Assembly (NCBI RefSeq): GCF_014205765.1
Contig: NZ_JACIIZ010000001.1
Span: 239,718 to 303,717 of the forward strand
Direction: 5' to 3'
Length of the DNA stretch: 64,000 nucleotides
DNA from: Nitrospirillum iridis
GTDB lineage: Bacteria > Pseudomonadota > Alphaproteobacteria > Azospirillales > Azospirillaceae
The translations under genes and the position numbers were made by a program. Of the stretch, positions 27,709 through 37,070 are shown piece by piece; position 1 is the first letter of the stretch, and every line of letters starts with the position of its first letter. The notes beneath the pieces were generated by a model, which worked only from the letters and a program-made list of their open reading frames with translations, made no database searches and was not told the DNA's origin.

Positions 27709-28521
27709 TCAGCCCGCCAATTCGCGGGACCGCCGGGCGGCGGCATCCACGGCGCGGGTCATAAGCGGTGTCAGCCCAGCCGCCTCGTCCATCAGCACGT
27801 CCAGTGCCGCCTGGGTGGTGCCCTTGGGACTGGTGACATTGATGCGCAGCTGGGTGGCGGTGGTGCCGGGTTCACGGTGGAGCAGTTCACCGGCCCCGGT
27901 CACGGTGGCGCGTGCCAAGCGTAACGCCAGGTCCGCCGGCAGGCCGGCGGCGGCGGCGGCGGCGGCCAGCGCCTCCACCAGATGGAAGACATAGGCGGGG
28001 CCGCTGCCCGATACCGCGGTGACAGCGTCGATCAACCCCTCGTCATCCACCCACACCACCTCGCCCACGGCGCTCAGCAGACGGTGGCAAAGGTCGCGCT
28101 GACCATCCGACACGGCGGGGGTGGCGAAGGCGCCGGAAATGCCCCGCCCGACGGCCGCCGGCGTGTTGGGCATGGCGCGCACCAGGGCGGCGGCGTCCCC
28201 CAACACCTTCTGGAAGGTGGCCACCGTCTTGCCGGCGGCGATGGACAGGAACACGGCGCGCCCGGCATAGGGCGCGTAGGCCGGCAGCGCCTGGTCCATC
28301 ACCTGGGGCTTCACCGCCAGCACCACGGCGGCGGGGACGAAATCCGCCGGGATGGCGCCAGCGTCGGCCACGACCAGCGCGTCACCGGCGCCGGAGCCAG
28401 CGGCGGACACACCCGGATCGACAATGACCACGCGGCGGACGGTGCCCGCCGCGCGCCAGCCGGACAGCATGGCGCCGCCCATCTTGCCGAAGCCCACCAG
28501 CAACAAATCCACTGCCGTCAT
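27709..28521 (-). CDS. proC: Pyrroline-5-carboxylate reductase
   Basis: A 270-residue NAD(P)H-dependent enzyme for the last step of proline synthesis. The Rossmann motif LLVGFGKMGGAMLSGW is at the N-terminus, with AVKPQVM and MPNTPAAVGRG in the middle. The C-terminal domain has VTAVSGSGPAYVFHLVEAL followed by GTTATQLRINVTSPKGTTQA-type sequence. It is followed 4 bp later by a YbaK gene. Confidence 0.96.
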   Translation of the reverse strand: MTAVDLLLVGFGKMGGAMLSGWRAAGTVRRVVIVDPGVSAAGSGAGDALVVADAGAIPADFVPAAVVLAVKPQVMDQALPAYAPYAGRAVFLSIAAGKTVATFQKVLGDAAALVRAMPNTPAAVGRGISGAFATPAVSDGQRDLCHRLLSAVGEVVWVDDEGLIDAVTAVSGSGPAYVFHLVEALAAAAAAAGLPADLALRLARATVTGAGELLHREPGTTATQLRINVTSPKGTTQAALDVLMDEAAGLTPLMTRAVDAAARRSRELAG

Positions 28522-28573
28522 CCCCGCACCTTATTCATTTCAGTCAAACAGAGGTCCCGGGGTGGGGGCTGTA

Positions 28574-29077
28574 TCAAGCTTCGCCGAGCGTGTCCAGGAT
28601 GGCGGCGGAAACAGCGTCCGCGGCACTTTTGCCCCCCCAGATGACGAACTGGAACGCGGGATAATAGCGCTCGCATTCCGCCACCGCGATTTCCACCAGA
28701 TCCTCGATCTGCTCTACGCTGGCGGCCCGGGTCCCGCGCAACAGCAGAGTCTGGCGGAACATCGGCGTGTGCTCTTCGCTGCACACGTCGAAATGGCCCA
28801 GCCACATCTTGCCGTTCACCTCGGCCAGCAGTTCGTTGACCGCCACCTTGCGGGCCGGCGGCACCTTCATGTCGAACTGGCAGGAGAACTGCATGGCGCT
28901 GACTTCATTCTGCCAAACGAAAAACAGCCGGTAGTCGCACCACCGGCCGTTGATCTCGACGATCATCTCGTCTTCGCTGGCGCGCTCGAACGGCCATTCG
29001 TTGGCCGTGACGATCTCCTCAACGATGTCGAGGGGATTATGGGTGTTGCTGCTTGTCTCGACGGCAAGTGCCGACAT
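28574..29077 (-). CDS. YbjN domain-containing protein
   Basis: A 167-residue cytoplasmic protein of the YbjN family (type III secretion chaperone-like fold). NPLDIVEEIVTANEWPFERA and YRLFFVWQNEVSAMQFSCQF, then LWLGHFDV-like sequence (MWLGHFDVCSEEHTPMFRQ), match the alphaproteobacterial group next to proC. The ATG at 29077 is chosen for its excellent AGGAGGG 7 bases upstream. Role unknown. Confidence 0.88.
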   Translation of the reverse strand: MSALAVETSSNTHNPLDIVEEIVTANEWPFERASEDEMIVEINGRWCDYRLFFVWQNEVSAMQFSCQFDMKVPPARKVAVNELLAEVNGKMWLGHFDVCSEEHTPMFRQTLLLRGTRAASVEQIEDLVEIAVAECERYYPAFQFVIWGGKSAADAVSAAILDTLGEA

Positions 29078-29306
29078 GATACGCCCTCCTGTCGCGCGCG
29101 ATGGCAAGGGACGACCTATTCCACCCCGGCGTCATGGCCGAAAACCGTTCCGGCCTAAAAACTCAAAATCTGGTGCTGCCGGGCGTGGAAGCTACCAGGG
29201 GTACGGTGCCAGAGGATAACCGGCCCCGCAACCGTCTTCTGCCCCGTCTTCTGCCCCGAGGGGCTACACCGCCCCGCCCGGCCGGCGGGGGCGTGAAGGC
29301 CCAAGG

Positions 29307-29334
29307 CCGGGGCGCCCTGGGTTTGGCGCCCCGG
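29307..29334 (-). terminator. Hairpin downstream of the UbiK-like gene
   Basis: CCGGGGCGCC and GGCGCCCCGG pair perfectly around CTGGGTTT, 27 bp after the stop of the gene at 29361 on the minus strand. There is no T-run, so its activity is uncertain. Confidence 0.45.
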
Positions 29335-29360
29335 GACCCTTTCAGGCCACGCGTGGCCGG

Positions 29361-29672
29361 TCAGACCGCCTTGTCATCGGCCGAGGCGGCCGCCGCCTTG
29401 GCCACCACCGACTCAAGATGGGTCACCCGGTCCAGCAACGCCTGCTGCAAGGCCATCAGGCGGTTGATCTCATCCTCCTGCGCGCGGGCGCGGGCGGCCA
29501 TTTCCTTCACCGCCTCGAATTCATCCCGGCTGACCATGTCAAGGCCGCTCAGCACGCGTTCCAGACGCTGGCGCACATGGGTCTCCACCTCATTCTTCAG
29601 CCCGGCCACGGCGCCCATGGCGCCCCCGGCCACGCGGGCCAAATCGTCCAGCACCTTATTATCCACCTGCAT
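29361..29672 (-). CDS. Accessory factor UbiK family protein (BMFP domain)
   Basis: A 103-residue protein with an amphipathic N-terminus (DNKVLDDLARVAGGAMGAVA) and a C-terminal coiled coil (EDEINRLMALQQALLDRVTH, then LESVV), the layout of UbiK/YqiC. UbiK helps the aerobic ubiquinone hydroxylation complex in Enterobacteria. Starts further upstream in the frame lack support; the ATG at 29672 has GAGGG 8 bases upstream. It is divergent from lgt, a conserved alphaproteobacterial arrangement. Confidence 0.85.
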   Translation of the reverse strand: MQVDNKVLDDLARVAGGAMGAVAGLKNEVETHVRQRLERVLSGLDMVSRDEFEAVKEMAARARAQEDEINRLMALQQALLDRVTHLESVVAKAAAASADDKAV

Positions 29673-30028
29673 CGCCTCAACCCTCGAAGTGCCCCCGGCG
29701 CCCCGCCGCACCCCGCGAAACGGGGTCGATGGACGCGCGGTCAATGAAGCGGCCATTATCGTCCCCCCTATTCGCAGGTGCAACAGCGCCTTGGGGGAGC
29801 CGACTGAGGCCATCAGTCCCATGGGTGGCGGTTGCGACCCCGGCCCCGGAACCCTATAAAGCCCAGCAGCCGGTCTTATCCATGCGCCTGGCCCGCCCCT
29901 CGGGATCTCTGCCCCGTGGGTTAGCGGCCATGTGGGGGTGGAACCATACCGGGACAAGGCCTGCCGGTGAGCCCAGCGCCCGCCGCATGCCTGTTCCAGA
30001 AGACGTCCATGGGGATTTCCGCAGCATC
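29673..30028. other. 356-bp divergent region between ubiK-like gene and lgt
   Basis: Open frames cross it on both strands but have no protein-like features or ribosome-binding sites. It should contain the promoters of both genes. A TATAAAG-like stretch around 29855 is a possible -10 region. No strong dyad is visible. Confidence 0.4.
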
Positions 30029-30835
30029 ATGGCCCTCGCCTTTCCTGACATCAGCCCCACCATCGTGGAAATCGGCCCCTTCGCCCTGCGCTGGTACGCG
30101 CTGGCCTACATCGTCGGCGTGACCCTGGGCTACCGCCTGGCCCTGGGCATGGCGCGGCGCATGAAGGGCCGCCCGACACCGACTGAGCTGGACGACTTCC
30201 TGGTCTGGGCGGTGGTGGGGGTGCTGGCCGGCGGCCGCATCGGCTTCATCCTGTTCTACAATCTGGACTTCTACCTCCAGAACCCGCTGGACATGCTCAA
30301 GGTCTGGCACGGCGGCATGTCCTTCCACGGCGGCATGGCCGGCGTGGCGTTGGCCATCCTGCTGTTCGCCCGGCGGCGCGGCTTCAATCCGCTGGTGTTG
30401 GGCGACCTCGCCGCCGTGGCCGCCCCCATCGGCCTGTTCCTGGGCCGCCTGGCCAACTTCGTGAACGGGGAGCTGTGGGGCCGGCCCACCGATGTGCCCT
30501 GGGGCATGGTGTTCCCCCACGCGCCTGACGGTCTGCCCCGCCACCCCAGCCAGCTGTACGAGGCCGGGCTGGAGGGCGTCGTGTTGTTCAGCGTCCTGTT
30601 CCTGCTGTCGCGGCTGCCCGCGGTGCGTGACCGCACCGGCACCCTGACCGGCGCCTTCCTCATCGGCTACGCCCTCTGCCGCATCACCGCGGAGTTTTTC
30701 CGTGAGCCCGACGCGCAGTTGGGCTTCCTGCTGGGCGGCGGCGTCACCATGGGCCAGATCCTGTCCATTCCCATGGCCCTGATCGGCGTGGCGCTGGTGG
30801 CGCTGGCCCGGCGCCGCGCGCCGGCGACCGCCTGA
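30029..30835 (+). CDS. lgt: Prolipoprotein diacylglyceryl transferase
   Basis: A 268-residue inner-membrane enzyme that attaches diacylglycerol to the lipobox cysteine of prolipoproteins. It has seven membrane helices. The Lgt signature GRLANFVNGELWGRPTDVPW is intact, HGGMSFHGG (residues 94-102) and RHPSQLYEA are conserved. The start at 30029 (MALAFPDISP) matches the usual family start; the frame extends to 29729 without support. The stop overlaps the next ATG. Confidence 0.96.
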   Translation: MALAFPDISPTIVEIGPFALRWYALAYIVGVTLGYRLALGMARRMKGRPTPTELDDFLVWAVVGVLAGGRIGFILFYNLDFYLQNPLDMLKVWHGGMSFHGGMAGVALAILLFARRRGFNPLVLGDLAAVAAPIGLFLGRLANFVNGELWGRPTDVPWGMVFPHAPDGLPRHPSQLYEAGLEGVVLFSVLFLLSRLPAVRDRTGTLTGAFLIGYALCRITAEFFREPDAQLGFLLGGGVTMGQILSIPMALIGVALVALARRRAPATA

Positions 30836-31965
30836 TGATCGCCGAGGCCAGTGGCACCCTGGCGGATCACCTCATCCGCCGCATTGGCCGCGAGGGCCCG
30901 TTGCGCCTGTCCATTTTCATGGCGGAGGCGCTGGGTCATCCCACGCTTGGCTATTACACCACCCGCGATCCCCTGGGGGTGGCTGGCGACTTCACCACCG
31001 CGCCCGAGATCAGCCAGATGTTCGGCGAGCTGCTGGGCCTGTGGTGCGCCCAGTCCTGGCTGACCCTGGGCTCGCCCACGCCGGTGCATCTGGTGGAACT
31101 GGGCCCCGGGCGCGGCACCCTGATGGCCGACGCGCTGCGCGCCATGGGCCGGGTGCCCGGTCTGACCGCCGCGCTGCGCGTCCATATGGTGGAGACCAGT
31201 CCCGCCCTGCGCGCCCGGCAGCGGGCGACGCTGGCGGCCCTGCCCACCGCCGTGCTGCCGCCCCATTCCATCGCCTGGGCCGACAGTCTCGAGGCGGTGC
31301 CCGAGGGACCGCTGTTGTTGCTGGCCAATGAGTTCTTTGACGCGCTGCCCATCCGCCAGATGCAGAAGACCGCGCGTGGCTGGGCCGAACGCTGCGTCAC
31401 CTGGCTGCCGGCCGAGCGCCGCTTCGCCTGGGCGCTGGACGCCACGGGCGGGGCCGAGCTGTTGGTGCCGCCGGCGTTGCGGGGGGCGGAGGAGGGGGGC
31501 GTGGTGGAGCTGTGCCCCGCCGCCCTGACCGTGGCGGGAGAGATCGGCCGGCGACTGGCGGCCGCCCCCGGGGCGGCGCTGGCCGTGGACTACGGCTATG
31601 ACGCCCCGCCGCTCGGCGACACCTTGCAGGCGGTGCGCAACCACGCTTATGCCCCGGTGTTGGATGCCCCCGGCCTGGCGGACCTGACCGCCCATGTCGA
31701 TTTCCGCACCCTGGCGGCCACCGCCGTGTCGGCCGGGGCCCAAGCCCATGGGGTCGTGGACCAGGGCACGTTGCTGGGGCGCCTGGGCATCAGGCAGCGC
31801 GCCGACGCTCTGAAGCGGGCCGCGACGTCCCCCCAAGCCCACGCCATCGATCTGGCGCTGGACCGTTTGACCCATCCCGATCACATGGGCCGCCTGTTCA
31901 AGGCCCTGGCGCTGACCAGCCCCGGCTGCCCCCCGCCCGCAGGCTTCGACGCAGCAGAAGGCTGA
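30835..31965 (+). CDS. MidA/NDUFAF7-family SAM-dependent methyltransferase
   Basis: A 376-residue class I methyltransferase of the DUF185 family, whose mitochondrial member methylates an arginine of complex I subunit NDUFS2. GPLRLSIFMAEALGHPTLGY, then GDFTTAPEISQMFGELLG, and the SAM motif HLVELGPGRGTLMADALRA are diagnostic. LLLANEFFDALPIRQ follows. It is coupled to lgt (TGATG) and followed 5 bp later by pgeF. The bacterial target is unproven. Confidence 0.92.
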   Translation: MIAEASGTLADHLIRRIGREGPLRLSIFMAEALGHPTLGYYTTRDPLGVAGDFTTAPEISQMFGELLGLWCAQSWLTLGSPTPVHLVELGPGRGTLMADALRAMGRVPGLTAALRVHMVETSPALRARQRATLAALPTAVLPPHSIAWADSLEAVPEGPLLLLANEFFDALPIRQMQKTARGWAERCVTWLPAERRFAWALDATGGAELLVPPALRGAEEGGVVELCPAALTVAGEIGRRLAAAPGAALAVDYGYDAPPLGDTLQAVRNHAYAPVLDAPGLADLTAHVDFRTLAATAVSAGAQAHGVVDQGTLLGRLGIRQRADALKRAATSPQAHAIDLALDRLTHPDHMGRLFKALALTSPGCPPPAGFDAAEG

Positions 31966-31970
31966 AGACC

Positions 31971-32774
31971 ATGACCGCCGCCCCCATTCCCCCGGACCGC
32001 GCCTTCATCACCCTGGATGCCCTGGACCTGCCGGGCGTCCGCCACGGTTACTTCACCCGGCGCGACGGCGTGTCCGGCGGACTGTACGCCGGGCGCAATG
32101 TCGGTTTCGGCTCCAACGACGATGCCGGCCTGGTGGCGGAGAATCGGGCGCGCTGCGCCGCCGACCTGGGGCTTGGGGCTGACAGCCTGGTCACCGTCTA
32201 TCAGGTGCACAGCCCCACCGTGGTGACGGTCGACCGGCCCTGGCCCAGGGAGGAGGCGCCGCAGGCCGATGCCCTGGTCACCCGCCAGCGCGGCATCGCC
32301 CTGGGTATCCTGACCGCCGATTGCGTGCCCGTGTTGTTCGCCGATGCCGAGGCCGGCGTGGTGGGGGCGGCGCACGCCGGTTGGAAGGGCGCCTTCACCG
32401 GTGTGCTGGAGGCCACGGTGGCGGCCATGGTGGCCCTGGGCGCCGACCCCGCCCGCATTGTCGCCGGTGTCGGCCCCCATATCGGTGCCCGCTCCTACGA
32501 AGTGGGGCCGGAGTTCGAGGCGCGCTTCCTGGACGCCGATGGCGACAACCGCCGCTTTTTCCAGGCCGGTACGCGGGCCGGCCATCCCCTGTTCGACATC
32601 GGGGCCTATGTCGGCCACCGGCTGGCCGGATGCGGATTGGATACAATAGCCGACACCGGTCACGACACGGTTGCGCAAGAAGATCTGTTTTTCAGCTATC
32701 GCCGCGCCACGCTGCGGCGCGAAGCCGATTATGGGCGTCATATCAGTGTGATAGCCCTGTCGCCTGGGCCCTGA
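31971..32774 (+). CDS. pgeF: PgeF/YfiH-family laccase-domain protein
   Basis: A 267-residue protein of the polyphenol oxidase/laccase-domain family, linked in bacteria to removing misincorporated L-Ser from peptidoglycan precursors or to purine nucleoside phosphorylase activity. Zinc ligands are in LTADCVPVLF and AAHAGWKGAFTGVLE; HSPTVVTVD and VGPHIGARSYEVG are conserved. The ATG is 5 bp after the previous stop, so lgt, the methyltransferase and pgeF form one operon. Confidence 0.92.
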   Translation: MTAAPIPPDRAFITLDALDLPGVRHGYFTRRDGVSGGLYAGRNVGFGSNDDAGLVAENRARCAADLGLGADSLVTVYQVHSPTVVTVDRPWPREEAPQADALVTRQRGIALGILTADCVPVLFADAEAGVVGAAHAGWKGAFTGVLEATVAAMVALGADPARIVAGVGPHIGARSYEVGPEFEARFLDADGDNRRFFQAGTRAGHPLFDIGAYVGHRLAGCGLDTIADTGHDTVAQEDLFFSYRRATLRREADYGRHISVIALSPGP

Positions 32775-32943
32775 GGCGGGCCGCTCCGCACCGTCCTACC
32801 CCTGTACGGGCGCATGCCCCCTGTGCCGTGATCGCGGGGGGCTGCGGTTTACAGGGTGGGGTCCGGCTGATATGGTCCGCGCGCCTTTATGAAGGTATGA
32901 AGACGCCCCGGCGTCGCCCACTTCCTACTCAAAAGAGCGACCC

Positions 32944-33876
32944 ATGAAGCTCATCGCCGGCAACAGCAATCGTCCGCTTGCCGAGGCCATCTCGGTCTGC
33001 CTGAAGGTTCCGCTGACGAAGGCCAGCATCCGGCGCTTCAGCGACATGGAAGTCTTCGTGGAGATCCTGGAGAACGTCCGTGGCGAGGACGTGTTCGTCA
33101 TCCAGTCCACCTCCTACCCGGCCAACGACAACCTGATGGAACTGCTGGTCACCATCGACGCGCTGCGTCGTGGCTCGGCCCGGCGCATCACCGCGGTGCT
33201 GCCCTATTACGGCTATGCCCGCCAGGACCGCAAGACCGGCCCCCGCACCCCGATCTCGGCCAAGCTGGTCGCCAACCTGATCACCACCGCCGGCGCCAAC
33301 CGCGTGCTGACCATGGACCTGCACGCCGGCCAGATTCAGGGCTTCTTCGACATCCCCACCGACAATCTGGTGGCCGCCCCGGTGTTCGTGCAGGACATCG
33401 AGGCCACCATGGGCCGCGAAAACCTAATGATCGTGTCGCCCGACGTGGGCGGCGTAGTCCGCGCCCGCGCCATCGCCAACCGCCTGGACGCCGATCTGGC
33501 CATCATCGACAAGCGGCGTGAGCGCGCCGGCGTGTCGGAGGTCATGAACGTCATCGGCGACGTGACCGGCCGCCACTGCATCCTGGTCGACGACATCGTG
33601 GATAGCGCCGGCACCCTGTGCAACGCCGCCGTGGCCCTGAAGGAACGGGGGGCCCTGTCGGTGCGCGCCTACGTCACCCACGGCGTGCTGTCCGGTGGCG
33701 CCGTCGCCCGCGTGGCGCAGTCGCCGCTGGAGGCGCTGATCACCACCGACAGCATCCAGGCGACCGAGGCCGTGCGCGTCTCGCGCAATGTCCGCCACCT
33801 GACGGTCGCCCCGCTGATCGCCGAAGCCATTGAGCGCATCAGCCACGAGAAGTCGGTGTCGTCTCTCTTCGACTGA
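32944..33876 (+). CDS. prs: Ribose-phosphate pyrophosphokinase
   Basis: A 310-residue PRPP synthase that makes the precursor of nucleotides, His and Trp. [20 protein letters not shown] (flexible loop), [18 protein letters not shown] and the PRPP loop [15 protein letters not shown] are all present. A 169-bp leader separates it from pgeF and contains no obvious gene. A terminator follows at 33940. Confidence 0.97.
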   Translation: MKLIAGNSNRPLAEAISVCLKVPLTKASIRRFSDMEVFVEILENVRGEDVFVIQSTSYPANDNLMELLVTIDALRRGSARRITAVLPYYGYARQDRKTGPRTPISAKLVANLITTAGANRVLTMDLHAGQIQGFFDIPTDNLVAAPVFVQDIEATMGRENLMIVSPDVGGVVRARAIANRLDADLAIIDKRRERAGVSEVMNVIGDVTGRHCILVDDIVDSAGTLCNAAVALKERGALSVRAYVTHGVLSGGAVARVAQSPLEALITTDSIQATEAVRVSRNVRHLTVAPLIAEAIERISHEKSVSSLFD

Positions 33877-33939
33877 ACCTTCGGTCAGTCGCGCCCGTCT
33901 CTTCGACTGACGCTCCATCCGATAGGACCCGGTACCCTT

Positions 33940-33965
33940 GAAGGCGGCCTCATGGCCGCCTTCTT
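33940..33965 (+). terminator. Terminator between prs and rplY
   Basis: GAAGGCGGCC and GGCCGCCTTC form a perfect 10-bp stem around TCAT, then TT. It separates prs from the rplY-pth unit. Confidence 0.7.
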
Positions 33966-34067
33966 GGATCTGTGTCTTGACTCCGGGCCCTCGCGCGCAT
34001 ACACCCGCGCATTCCGACCGCGCTCAGCACCCCTGGAGGCTGGCGCATTTTCTTAAGGAGAGTACCA

Positions 34068-34670
34068 ATGACCCAGATTATCGCGCTCGCCGCCGAGGCG
34101 CGGAACGGGGCAGGCAAGGGGACCGCCCGTCAGACCCGCCGCGATGGCCGCATCCCTGCCGTGATCTACGGCAACAAGGAAAAGCCTGTGACGATCTCCT
34201 TGGAGGCCGTCCACTTCACCCGCGTCCTGCACAAGCCGGGCTTCTTCACCCATCTGTACGACGTCACCGTCGATGGCGTGACCACCCGCACCCTGCCGCG
34301 CGACGTCCAGTTCGATCCGGTGACGGACCGTCCCCTGCACGTCGACTTCCTGCGCGTCAGCGAGACCACCGAGATCGTCGTGAAGATCCCGGTGGAGTTC
34401 GTGGGCCACGAAGCCAGCCCCGGCCTGAAGCGTGGCGCCGTGCTGAACATCGTCCGCCACGAGGTGGAACTGCACGTCCGCGCCAACAACATCCCGGAAC
34501 ACCTGACGGTGAACCTGGACGGCGTTGACGTCGGCGCGTCCATCCACATCAGCGGCGTGGCGCTGCCGGAAGGCGCCCGTCCGGTCATCGACCGCGACTT
34601 CACCATCGCCACCGTCGCCGCTCCCTCGGGCCTGAAGTCCGAAGAGAACGCGGCGGCTGCCGAAGCCTGA
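34068..34670 (+). CDS. rplY: 50S ribosomal protein L25/general stress protein Ctc
   Basis: A 200-residue two-domain L25 that binds 5S rRNA. The N-terminal domain has ARNGAGKGTARQTRRDGRIP and AVIYG; the C-terminal TL5/CTC domain has HEVELHVRANNIPEHLTVNL. A strong AAGGAG is 7 bases before the ATG. It is followed 9 bp later by pth, a widely conserved pairing. Confidence 0.97.
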   Translation: MTQIIALAAEARNGAGKGTARQTRRDGRIPAVIYGNKEKPVTISLEAVHFTRVLHKPGFFTHLYDVTVDGVTTRTLPRDVQFDPVTDRPLHVDFLRVSETTEIVVKIPVEFVGHEASPGLKRGAVLNIVRHEVELHVRANNIPEHLTVNLDGVDVGASIHISGVALPEGARPVIDRDFTIATVAAPSGLKSEENAAAAEA

Positions 34671-34679
34671 TAACAGACG

Positions 34680-35285
34680 ATGCGGTTGGTCGTCGGTCTG
34701 GGCAACCCTGGCCCGGAATACGCAGGCCATCGCCACAACGTCGGCTTCATGGCGGCGGACGAACTCGCCCGTCGCCATCGGTTCGGCCCCTGGAAGAAGC
34801 GCTTCCAGGGGCTGATCACCGAGGGGCAGATCGGCCCCGAGAAAATCCACCTGTTAAAACCGCAGACCTTCATGAACCTGTCCGGCCAATCGGTCGGGGA
34901 GGCGATGCGTTTTTACAAGATGACGCCCGAGCAGGTCATCGTCCTGTATGACGAACTGGACCTGCCGCCCGGCAAGCTGCGCGTCAAGAAGGCCGGCGGC
35001 GCCGGCGGCCACAACGGCATCCGCTCCATCGACGACCATATCGGCAAGGACTACTGGCGCGTGCGCCTGGGCATCGGCCACCCGGGGGACAAGACCCTGG
35101 TGCACGGCTGGGTGCTGTCCAACTTCGCCAAGGCCGACCAGACCTGGCTGGTGCCCTTCCTGGACGCCATCGTCAGCGACTTCCCCCTGATGACCGAGGG
35201 GGAGCCGGAGAAGTTCCAAAGCCGCATCGCGCTGGCGACCCAGCCGGCCAAGCCCGCCAAGGCGGCGGCCCCTGGCTCCAGCTAA
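34680..35285 (+). CDS. pth: Peptidyl-tRNA hydrolase
   Basis: A 201-residue enzyme that recycles peptidyl-tRNA dropped from ribosomes. The catalytic region [20 protein letters not shown] has the conserved Asn and His, [20 protein letters not shown] the catalytic Asp, followed by GHNGIRS. It is the last gene before the autotransporter region and is convergent with it. Confidence 0.97.
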   Translation: MRLVVGLGNPGPEYAGHRHNVGFMAADELARRHRFGPWKKRFQGLITEGQIGPEKIHLLKPQTFMNLSGQSVGEAMRFYKMTPEQVIVLYDELDLPPGKLRVKKAGGAGGHNGIRSIDDHIGKDYWRVRLGIGHPGDKTLVHGWVLSNFAKADQTWLVPFLDAIVSDFPLMTEGEPEKFQSRIALATQPAKPAKAAAPGSS

Positions 35286-35363
35286 GGCGCGCCCCGTGCC
35301 TGCGGAATTCCATGATGACGGCCGTTCCTGGCTGCTTTTTTCCTGATCCGGCGTGGCTCCGGT

Positions 35364-37070
35364 GGCGTCCTTGTCGCCCCCTCCTTTGCCGCCGATAGAC
35401 GAACGGCCCGGGATCATCTCCCGGGCCGCTGTCGTTTGTGCCGAGGGGGGGTCTTACCAGCTGAGGCGGAGGCCGGCGGTGAAGACGTGGTCGGTTTCGT
35501 GCCGGCGGAGCGTGCCGTCGTAGTTGGCGTAGAGGTTGAGGTTGTCGCTTTCCTGCAGGGTGAGGCCCCCGCCGATGCCCAGCGCGTTGGCGCCGGTGTC
35601 GGGGCCGGTCACGGCGAAGGTTGTGCCGGCGAAGGCAGCCTGGCTGGTCAGGGCCCGGTCGCGGAAGTCGTGCAGCCAGGATGCCCGGACGGTGGGGGTG
35701 ATCACCGTGCCGCCGTCCGTCTTCCAGCTGCCGCTGGCCCGGGCGCCGACGCTGCTCTGCAGGGCGGTGGCGTCCAGATCCTGCAGCACCAGGTTCAGGG
35801 CGCCGGCCCCTGTTTCCGTGAAGCCATTGCGGCCGACCCGCAGCCACTGGATGCCGGCCTGTGGCTCCAGGGTCAGGTTGGAGACCCGCACCCGGTAGCC
35901 GGCGGTGACGCCCGCGCCCAGTTCGTCGCCGGTGGTGTGGCCGAAGGCGGTGCGGCTGAGGCCGCCGAAGCCCATGGTTCGCGCCGTGTCGTACCGGTCG
36001 TAGGTGTAACCGGCGTTGCCGGCGACGAACAGGCCGTCCCCCAGGTCGGCATTGCCATAGGCCGACAGGCCATAGCTGCTGGTCTCGTTCGACCCGCCGG
36101 AGGTGCTTTGCAGCAGCGTGCCGGCCAGGCCCAGGGTCACGCCCGGCGCCACCGTGCGGTCACCACCGAACAGGCCGCCGCCGGTGTTGCTGTGCCCGCC
36201 CTGGGCGTTGCCGTCGCTGTCGACGCGCGAGAACGCCCCCAGGCCTTGGGCCCAGAAGTGCCAGCCGTCCTCGGCCGCCGAACCGGCGGCCATGCCGCGT
36301 TCATCGGCTGGCGCCGCCTCACCCCCGCTGGCCATGCTGGTGTAGAGGGTGCGGCCTACCAGTTGGGCCTGCATGGTGCCCTGCATGCCGCCCGACACGC
36401 CGTCGCGCACCGCCGCCAGGCGCTGGCCCAGCACCTGGGTGGCCGCCAGGCCCCGGGTCAGGCTGTAGGCGGCGATGTTGGCGTGGGCGCTGCCGCCGAT
36501 CTGCGCCAGGGCGTCCAGGGACGCCGCCGTGCTGGGCAGGCTGTAGAGGGCTTTCAGCACGGTGGCCAGGTCGCTGCCGGCCGAGGCATTCAGGCCCGCC
36601 ACCACCCGGCCCAGCGCCTGCTGGTTAGCGCTGGCGCCCAGGGACGCCAGGCTGCCATAGGTGGGGGTGACGAACAGGTCGACGGCGTTGGTGGCGTACA
36701 GCGCCGTGAACTGCGTGCCTTCGGCCAGGCCGCTGGCCGGCTGGACGACGCTCGCGAAGGTGCCGCTGACGCCGCCCGCCGCCTGGACGACGGTGAAATC
36801 CGTGCCCAGGCCGGGGGTGTAGGTGTTGCTGGCGTTGCCGGTGATGCCGCGCAGCTTGGGGGTCAGCACGGCGCCCGAGCCGATGACGTAGCTGCCGCCG
36901 GTGACAAGCACGCGGGAATAGTTGCCCGCGCCGGACCCGGTGCCCGTGCCATCGATGTCGATGGACAGCACCGACTTGGCGCCCTGGGTCAGGCCCTTGG
37001 TGAAGGTCAGTGTGCCCGGCGAGTTACCCGGCGCCAGGATGCCGGAGACCGAGGCCGACCCGGTGACCAC
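35364..37070. repeat. Copy A of a 1.7-kb near-identical block (3' end of autotransporter 1 plus hairpin)
   Basis: From GGCGTCC at 35364 to about 37070 the sequence matches 46885-48590 with only scattered substitutions. It covers the 3' flank, the hairpin and the last ~540 codons of the autotransporter. Similarity falls sharply beyond the codons for RGSGVVTG. Confidence 0.9.
35404..35428. terminator. Hairpin after autotransporter 1, convergent with pth
   Basis: CGGCCCGGGA and TCCCGGGCCG pair perfectly around TCATC, 26 bp past the autotransporter stop. It is duplicated at 46925. No long T-run on either side; bidirectional role is likely. Confidence 0.6.

Noticed and set aside
29200-29260. CCCCGCAACCGTC resembles part of a cobalamin riboswitch
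   Set aside because: The other conserved boxes and order are missing, and no cobalamin-related gene follows on the plus strand.
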